A stretch of 64,000 nt of DNA from Acrocarpospora pleiomorpha (GTDB lineage: Bacteria; Actinomycetota; Actinomycetes; Streptosporangiales; Streptosporangiaceae), in assembly GCF_009687885.1 (NCBI RefSeq), contig NZ_BLAF01000010.1, positions 62,001 through 126,000 of the forward strand, in the 5' to 3' direction. The stretch's first letter is position 1; the number at the start of each line of letters is the position of its first letter. The notes beneath the pieces are model-generated. The model saw only the letters and a program-made list of their open reading frames with translations, was not told where the DNA came from and searched no databases. Shown here piece after piece: positions 58,509 through 64,000 of this stretch. The position numbers were made by a program, and so were the translations under genes.

Positions 58509-59677
58509 CGCGCACCGCGGACGTCGTCATCGTGGGGGCCGGAGTGCTGGGCGCCGCGGCGGCCTGGCAGCTGGCCCGCGGCGGCAGCCGGGTCGTGATC
58601 TTCGACCGGGGCGCGCCCGGCCGCGAAGGGTCTGGGACGACGGCGGGCAACCTGCACGTGCAGGCCGTGCACACCCGGCGCCCCGGGCAGGAGGTGCCCC
58701 TCGACAGCGCCAGGTTCCTGCCGTTGCAGCGGGCGGCCAGCGATCGGTGGGAGAGCGTGGAAGAGGACCTGGAAGCCTCAGTCGAACTGCGGCGGAGCGG
58801 CGGATTCACCATCGCGGAGACCCCCGAGCAGTGCCAGGAGCTGACGGAGAAGCACACCTGGGAGGCCGCCGCCGGGATCCCGACCGAGGTCCTCGACGGC
58901 GACGCCGCGCGGGCGGCGCTGCCGCTGCTCGGCCCCACGGTCACCGCCGCCACCTGGTGCGAAAGGGACGGCTACGCCAACCCGTTGAAGGTCACTCCGG
59001 CCTATCTGGCCGCGGCGGCCAGGCACGGGGCCGAACTCGTGCCGTACGCCCCGGTACGGGAGATCACGCGGCGCGGCGCGACCTGGCAGGTCACGGCGGG
59101 GGAGCACGTCGTGGACGCCGCCGTGGTGATCGACGTGGCCGGGCCGTGGCTGGGCGAGATCGCCGCGCTGGCCGGGATCCGGCTGCGGATGACGCCGGTG
59201 GCGATCCAGATGCACGCCACCGTGCGCGCCCCCGTCACCCTGTCCCACCTGGTCCAGCACATCGGCGAAGGGCTGTCGGTGAAGCAGGTCACCGCGGGCA
59301 ACCTGCTCATCGGCGGCGGCTGGCCGGCCGGAAGCCTGAATCTGACCGGCCGGAGCGCGACCAGCACGCGCAGCCTGCTGGGCAACGTGGCCCTGGCCGT
59401 ACGGGTGCTGCCCTTCATCCGGGACCTGCGACTCCTGCGCGCCTGGGCGGGACCGCTGGCGGCCACCCCCGACGAGATGCCGCTGATCGGCGAGGTGCCC
59501 GGTGAGCCCGGCTTCCTGGTGGCCGGCGGGACGTACGCGTTCACGTTCGCGCCGCTGTGGGGCGAGACGCTGCGCCGCCTGGCCGAGGGCGCGCCGCCGC
59601 CGGTGGAGATCGCCGACCTCGGGCCCGACCGGCTCATGACCCAACCGATGACGCACGAAGGGAGACAGCGGTGCTGA
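58505..59677 (+). CDS. DAO-family FAD-dependent oxidoreductase (HcnC-like beta subunit)
   Basis: The 390-residue protein starts with VVIVGAGVLGAAAAWQLARGG and has further DAO-fold segments, including GTTAGNLHVQAVHTRR, VVIDVAGPWLGEIAALAGI and EMPLIGEVPGEPGFLVAGGTYAFTFAP. It would bind a cyclic or secondary amino acid and oxidise it to an imine, passing electrons through the alpha and gamma subunits. ATG 58505 overlaps the previous stop. The stop lies inside the start region of the amidohydrolase gene. Confidence 0.9.
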   Translation: MTRTADVVIVGAGVLGAAAAWQLARGGSRVVIFDRGAPGREGSGTTAGNLHVQAVHTRRPGQEVPLDSARFLPLQRAASDRWESVEEDLEASVELRRSGGFTIAETPEQCQELTEKHTWEAAAGIPTEVLDGDAARAALPLLGPTVTAATWCERDGYANPLKVTPAYLAAAARHGAELVPYAPVREITRRGATWQVTAGEHVVDAAVVIDVAGPWLGEIAALAGIRLRMTPVAIQMHATVRAPVTLSHLVQHIGEGLSVKQVTAGNLLIGGGWPAGSLNLTGRSATSTRSLLGNVALAVRVLPFIRDLRLLRAWAGPLAATPDEMPLIGEVPGEPGFLVAGGTYAFTFAPLWGETLRRLAEGAPPPVEIADLGPDRLMTQPMTHEGRQRC

Positions 59678-60912
59678 CACTGACCGGCGGGCACGTGGTG
59701 GACGTACGCTCCGGGCGGATCCGCCGGAACGTCAACGTGGTGGTGCGGGACGGGCGGATCGAGCGGATCACCGCCGCCGCCCCGCCACCGGAGGCGGCCA
59801 CCGTCGAGCTGGGCGGCAGGTACGTCCTGCCCGGCCTGATCTCGGTGCACACCCACCTGTCGGTGCGCTACCCGTTCTCCGCCATCGACGAATCGGAGGA
59901 CTCGGGGCTCACGGCACTGCGCGCGCTGTCGCGAGCCCAGGACGCCCTCCACGCCGGGGTCACCACGATCCGCTGCGTGCACGAGCAGAACCGCGCCGAC
60001 CTCCTGGTGCGCACGGCCGCCGAGCAGGGCTGGGTGGCCGCGCCGCGCATCGTCGGCGCGGGCCGCGCGATCTCCACGACCGGCGGGCACGGCCACGGGA
60101 GCGCCTGCTCCTACGCCGACGGCCACGACGGCTTCCTGCGCGCCGCCAGGCAGGAGCTCGCGGCGGGCGCCGACCTGCTCAAGATCTTCATCACCGGCGG
60201 CATCGCCCACCAGGGCGAGTCCTTCACCGGCGCGCAGATGACGGCGGAGGAGATGGCGGCGGTCGTCCGCGCCGCCGAGGAGCACGGCACCTACGTCACC
60301 GCGCACGCCGGCTCCGGATCGGCGATCAGGGAGGCGCTGCACGCGGGGGTGCGCGGCTTCGAGCACGCCTACGAGCTGGACGAGGACACGGCCGCGCGGA
60401 TGGCGGAGCGGCGGGTCTACCTCACCCCCACCCTGTGCGTCACCCGCTGCCCGGAGTGGATGGCCGAGCACGACTTCACGGCGTGGCAGATCGAGCGCGC
60501 GCTGGAGGTCGGCCCCGGCCACCTGGCCAGCATCCGCCGGGCCATCGCCGCCGGCGTCGCCGACCCCGCCGACCCGGGGGTCCCGGGCATCACCATGCTC
60601 GCCGGCACCGACTACCCGCCGGGCGAGCCGATCGAGGACACCGTGGTCGCGGTCCGCGAGATGGAGTTCCTGGCGGAGGCCGGTCTCGACCCGGCCCAGA
60701 CGTTGCGCGCCGGCACCCTCGACGCGGCCCGCCTGGTCGGCCTGGCGGGCCGGGCGGGCGCCGTCGAGGAGGGCTACCTGGCCGACCTGATCGTCACCGA
60801 CCGCGACCCGCTCGGGGACGTCTCGGCGCTGCGCCGCATCCCCTTCGTCATGCAGGCCGGGCGCATCGTCCGCGACGACCTGCCCGCTCCCCGGCACGGA
60901 GGTGCCCTGTGA
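59671..60912 (+). CDS. Amidohydrolase-family metal-dependent hydrolase (second copy)
   Basis: The 413-residue protein has the ligand set H60 and H62 (VHTHLS), K171 (DLLKIFITGG), H212 (VTAHAGS), H232 (FEHAYE) and D314 (AGTDYPPGE). It is of the same imidazolonepropionase/prolidase-like subgroup as the protein at 52556-53773 but is only distantly similar. GTG 59671 has an AAGGGAG site six bases upstream. It overlaps the second hyuA gene by four bases, the same enzyme pair as in the first operon but in different order. Confidence 0.9.
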   Translation: MLTLTGGHVVDVRSGRIRRNVNVVVRDGRIERITAAAPPPEAATVELGGRYVLPGLISVHTHLSVRYPFSAIDESEDSGLTALRALSRAQDALHAGVTTIRCVHEQNRADLLVRTAAEQGWVAAPRIVGAGRAISTTGGHGHGSACSYADGHDGFLRAARQELAAGADLLKIFITGGIAHQGESFTGAQMTAEEMAAVVRAAEEHGTYVTAHAGSGSAIREALHAGVRGFEHAYELDEDTAARMAERRVYLTPTLCVTRCPEWMAEHDFTAWQIERALEVGPGHLASIRRAIAAGVADPADPGVPGITMLAGTDYPPGEPIEDTVVAVREMEFLAEAGLDPAQTLRAGTLDAARLVGLAGRAGAVEEGYLADLIVTDRDPLGDVSALRRIPFVMQAGRIVRDDLPAPRHGGAL

Positions 60913-62954
60913 AATCGGCGATCCGCTTCGCGGTGGACATCGGCGGCACGTTCGTCGACGCCATCGCCTATGACGAGACGACCGGCGAGCTGAGGCTGCA
61001 CAAGGCCCCGACCACGCCCGGCTCGCCCGCCCGCGGCGTGTTCGACGCGGTCGGCGGCCTCGCGGACCGGCTCGACGACGTCGAGGCGTTCGTGCACGGC
61101 ACGACGCTCGGCCTGAACGCCATCCTCCAGCGCCGCGGCGCGGACGTCGGGATCATCACCAACGAGGGTTTCCGCGACCTGCTGGAGGTCGCCCGGGCGA
61201 ACGTCCCCGCGGCGCACATGTACGACTTCTCGTACGCGCCTCCGCCGCCGCTCGTGCCCCGCCGTCACCGCACCGGCGTGCCCGGCCGGATGGACGCCCA
61301 GGGCGCCGAGGTGACGGAACTCGACGAGGACGCGGTGCGGGAGGCGGGCCGCCTCCTGGTGGAGGAACGCGGGCTGCGCTCGCTGGCGATCTGCTTCCTG
61401 CACTCCTACGCCAACCCCGCGCACGAGCGGCGGGCCGCCCGGATCCTGCGCGCGGCCTACCCGGACGTGTCGGTCTCCACCTCGACCGACATCACCAGGG
61501 AGTACCGCGAGTACGAGCGCACCAGCACCGTCACCCTCGACGCGTACATCAGGCCGGTGCTCAACGACTACATCGGCGCCCTGGAGGGCGGCCTGGCGGG
61601 CGCCGGGCTCACCCGCCCGCTGCACATCATGCGCTCGGGCGGCGGCGCGATGACCGCCGAGCTGGCCCGGCGCGCGCCGCTCATGACCGTGCTGTCCGGC
61701 CCCGCCGGCGGCGTGGTGGGCGCGTCCTTCCTGGCCCGCGAGCAGCGCCTGCCCAAGCTGATCTCCTTCGACGTCGGCGGCACCAGCGTGGACTGCTGCG
61801 TGATCGAGGACGGCGAGCCGGGGGAGGTGCACGAGGCGGCGATCGACGGTTTCCCGCTGCTCATCCCCATCTTCGACATCCGTACGGTGGGCGCGGGCGG
61901 CGGCTCGATCGCCTGGATAGACGAGGGCCTGCTCAAGGTCGGCCCGCACAGCGCCGGCGCGGTTCCCGGGCCGGTGGCGTACGGCGCGGGCGGCACCGAG
62001 CCGACGGTCACCGACGCCGCGCTGGTGCTCGGCTACCTGGACCCCGCGGCGTTCCTGGACGGCGAGATGGACATCGACGCCGGAGCCGCGCGCGCCGCGA
62101 TCGAGGCCGAGCTCGCCGTCCCCCTCGGCGTGACCGTCACCCAGGCGGCGGCGAGCGTGTTCCAGGTCCTGCTGGCCCGCACGGTCGGCGCCCTGCGCGA
62201 GATCACCGTCGAACGCGCCTTGGATCCGCGGGAGTTCGCCCTGCTCGCCTACGGCGGCGCCGGTCCGCTGCTCGGCCCGATGCTGGCCCGCGAGATGGGC
62301 ATCGCCACCACCCTCATCCCGCGGGTCCCGGCCGCGTTCTCCGCCTTCGGCATGCTGATGTCGGACCTGGAGTACGAGTTCGCCACCACCGTGCTGCGCC
62401 CGCTGAGCGACGCCACCCTCGCCGCCGTCGAACCCGCCTTCGCCGAGCTGGAGCAGCAGGGCGAGGAGGTGCTGTCCACGCAGGGCATCAAGCCCGAGGA
62501 CCGCAGGCTGATCCGCCGCCTCGACGTGCGCTACCACGGCCAGGAGCACAGCCTCGGCATCGACCTGGTGCCCGGCGACACGGCCGCCACCGTGCTGTCC
62601 CGCTTCAACGCCCAGCACGAGGCCAGGTACGGCCACGCGATGCCGGACGCGGGCCAGATCCTCACCCTGCGGGTGCGCGCGGTGGGAAAGCTGGCCAAAC
62701 CGGGACTGCGCGAGCTACCGGCCACCGGCACGGGCGGCGCGCGGCCCGCCGGTTCCCGCCCGGCCTTCGACGTCGCGACCGGCGAGGTCACCCCCTTCCA
62801 GGTGTACCTCAGGGACTCGTTGTCGCCCGGCCACACGCTGCGCGGCCCGGCGATCGTCGAAGAGGGCACCTCGACCACCGTGATCTTCGCCGACCAGCGG
62901 CTCACGGTCGACGGCTACGGACAGCTGCTGGTCACTGGAGGAAACGATGACTGA
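60909..62954 (+). CDS. hyuA: Hydantoinase/oxoprolinase subunit A (second copy)
   Basis: The 681-residue protein begins RFAVDIGGTFVDAIAYDE, followed by FVHGTTLGLNAILQRRGAD, SFDVGGTSVDCCVIEDGE, TVGAGGGSIAWIDEG and VERALDPREFALLAYGGAGP, matching HyuA large subunits. It is a diverged homologue of the protein at 43591-45660, not a recent duplicate. GTG 60909 overlaps the amidohydrolase stop (GTGA), and hyuB overlaps its end. Confidence 0.93.
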   Translation: MKSAIRFAVDIGGTFVDAIAYDETTGELRLHKAPTTPGSPARGVFDAVGGLADRLDDVEAFVHGTTLGLNAILQRRGADVGIITNEGFRDLLEVARANVPAAHMYDFSYAPPPPLVPRRHRTGVPGRMDAQGAEVTELDEDAVREAGRLLVEERGLRSLAICFLHSYANPAHERRAARILRAAYPDVSVSTSTDITREYREYERTSTVTLDAYIRPVLNDYIGALEGGLAGAGLTRPLHIMRSGGGAMTAELARRAPLMTVLSGPAGGVVGASFLAREQRLPKLISFDVGGTSVDCCVIEDGEPGEVHEAAIDGFPLLIPIFDIRTVGAGGGSIAWIDEGLLKVGPHSAGAVPGPVAYGAGGTEPTVTDAALVLGYLDPAAFLDGEMDIDAGAARAAIEAELAVPLGVTVTQAAASVFQVLLARTVGALREITVERALDPREFALLAYGGAGPLLGPMLAREMGIATTLIPRVPAAFSAFGMLMSDLEYEFATTVLRPLSDATLAAVEPAFAELEQQGEEVLSTQGIKPEDRRLIRRLDVRYHGQEHSLGIDLVPGDTAATVLSRFNAQHEARYGHAMPDAGQILTLRVRAVGKLAKPGLRELPATGTGGARPAGSRPAFDVATGEVTPFQVYLRDSLSPGHTLRGPAIVEEGTSTTVIFADQRLTVDGYGQLLVTGGNDD

Positions 62955-64000
62955 ACCTTTGGACGGGGCGACCGTCGAGGTGATCCGCAACTACCTGGTC
63001 TCGGTGGGCGAGCAGATGCGCCGCACCCTGGTCAGGGCCGCCTTCAATCCGGTGATCTACGAGGTGCTGGACTTCGGCATCTCGATCTACAACGCCGACC
63101 TGGAGCTGACGGCGGAGGCGGCGGGGATCACCTCCTTCCTCGGCGCGAACGACCACGCCATCGTCAAGGGCGTCGAGTACGTCGGCCGGGGGAACCTCCG
63201 CCAGGGCGACGTCTACCTGCTCAACTATCCGTACTGGAGCGGCGCGCACTCCTACGACGCGATGCTGTTCGCGCCCGTCTTCCGCCCCGGGCACGAGGGC
63301 CCCGCCGCCTACCTGGCCGTGCGCGCGCACTGGATGGACCTCGGGGCGAAGGCCCCGGGATACGTCCTGGACTCCACGGACATGCACCAGGAAGGGCTGA
63401 TCTTCCCGGGCACGAAGATCGTGAGCGGGGGCGAGGTCGTCCGCGACATCGTCGAGCTCATCCGCTTCAACTCCCGCCTGCCCGACCTGACCATCGGCGA
63501 CTTCCACGCCCAGCTGGCGGCGCTGCGCACCGGCGAGAACCGGCTCGCGCAGGTCTGGGAGAAGTTCGGCGGGCCGACCGTGGACCAGGCCGTGCGCCAG
63601 ATCATCGAGCACGGCGAGCGGGTCGCGCGCAAGGCCGTGGCGGCGCTGCCCGACGGCACCTGGACGGCCTTCGACTACTGCGACGACGACGGCATCACCG
63701 ACGACCTGATCCGGATGGAGGTCAAGGTCACCATCGACGGCGAGCGCATGGAGGTCGACTTCAACGGCTCGGACGGCGCGGTCGCCGGGCCGGTCAACCT
63801 GCCCATCGGCGCCACCGAGAGCCTGGCCAAGGCGATCTACAAGGAGCTGACCACCGCGACGGAGCCGTCCAACGCGGGGCACTACCGGGCGCTGGAGATC
63901 AAGGCGGACCCCGGCAACTTCTTCCACGCCGTCTACCCGGTCGCGACCTTCACCCAGTGGAGCGGCATCGTCGCCTTCGAACTGATCCACAAGGCGCTGG
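62947..64000 (+). CDS. hyuB: Hydantoinase/oxoprolinase subunit B (second copy), 3'-truncated by window edge
   Basis: The frame starts at ATG 62947 with a GGAGGA site six bases upstream and runs to the window end, about 351 residues. Visible HyuB motifs are EVIRNYLVSVGEQMRRTLVRAAFNP, VYLLNYPYWSGAHSYDAM and YLAVRAHWMDLGAKAPGYVLD. It overlaps the end of hyuA by eight bases. Normal length would be about 520-600 residues, so the last third lies outside the window. Confidence 0.92.
   Translation, partial: MTEPLDGATVEVIRNYLVSVGEQMRRTLVRAAFNPVIYEVLDFGISIYNADLELTAEAAGITSFLGANDHAIVKGVEYVGRGNLRQGDVYLLNYPYWSGAHSYDAMLFAPVFRPGHEGPAAYLAVRAHWMDLGAKAPGYVLDSTDMHQEGLIFPGTKIVSGGEVVRDIVELIRFNSRLPDLTIGDFHAQLAALRTGENRLAQVWEKFGGPTVDQAVRQIIEHGERVARKAVAALPDGTWTAFDYCDDDGITDDLIRMEVKVTIDGERMEVDFNGSDGAVAGPVNLPIGATESLAKAIYKELTTATEPSNAGHYRALEIKADPGNFFHAVYPVATFTQWSGIVAFELIHKAL

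Noticed and set aside
1..64000. tRNA, rRNA or insertion-sequence genes
   Set aside because: I saw no cloverleaf-like sequence, ribosomal RNA segment, transposase or terminal inverted repeats when reading both strands, although a tool-based search could still find a weak candidate.

Overview
The window is high-GC DNA with densely packed genes, frequent GTG starts and many 4-nt ATGA/GTGA stop-start overlaps. It also carries an actinobacterial repertoire: ECF sigma factors (one of the ECF42/DGPF type), a WYL regulator beside a DinB-like gene, MMPL, PucR and IclR regulators, and NarL-type two-component systems. This fits a filamentous actinomycete, perhaps near Streptosporangiales; the genus is a guess. 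I see no rRNA, tRNA, CRISPR array, insertion sequence or phage gene. About 59 protein genes are supported, two of them cut by the window ends.

Layout. 1-3.4 kb (+): a truncated conserved protein of unknown function, a small CxxC protein, a phthalate-dioxygenase-reductase (PDR) type flavin/2Fe-2S reductase, an RraA-like protein and an IclR regulator. 3.7-7.5 kb (+): a dipeptide/nickel-type ABC importer (two permeases, two ATPases) without a substrate-binding protein; its promoter region shares operator-like palindromes with the iclR promoter region. 7.5-11 kb (-): an AlkA-like glycosylase, an APH-fold kinase, an AlkZ-like DNA glycosylase and a DinB remnant, facing a divergent WYL regulator. 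12.2-20 kb: a methyltransferase, an exported SurE-like protein, an MMPL transporter followed by a two-component system, and a DGPF/YCII protein with its ECF42-type sigma factor. 20-23.5 kb (-): sigma factor, anti-sigma factor, ABC ATPase and ABC-2 permease in one overlapping operon. 23.7-27.7 kb: an ankyrin protein, a secreted fibronectin-III protein, a small membrane protein and a TetR regulator.

27.7-64 kb is catabolic or accessory. A minus-strand gene set (37.6 to 29.4 kb) encodes a two-component flavin monooxygenase, a PucR regulator, a Dabb protein, a split transketolase, an M24-fold protein lacking at least one usual metal ligand, a beta-hydroxyacid-dehydrogenase-like enzyme and a crotonase; a gamma-glutamyltransferase lies downstream. 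Divergent from it are an AraC regulator, a P450 overlapping its own PDR-type reductase, and a sensor protein that stops where a kinase domain would begin.

The right end holds two related operons. The first (43.6-54.7 kb) is hyuA-hyuB, then a dipeptide-type ABC importer with binding protein and fused double ATPase, an amidohydrolase and an ornithine-cyclodeaminase-family protein; a GntR regulator lies divergent, with tandem 16-bp repeats between. The second (55.9 kb to the window end) is a DHDPS-family lyase, a three-subunit HcnABC/hydroxyproline-dehydrogenase-like flavoenzyme, a second amidohydrolase and a second hyuA-hyuB pair; a LacI regulator with a perfect 14-bp operator-like palindrome faces it. 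Together they could import and degrade a peptide-like or cyclic imino-acid compound, possibly proline or hydroxyproline derived. That pathway is inference from gene content.
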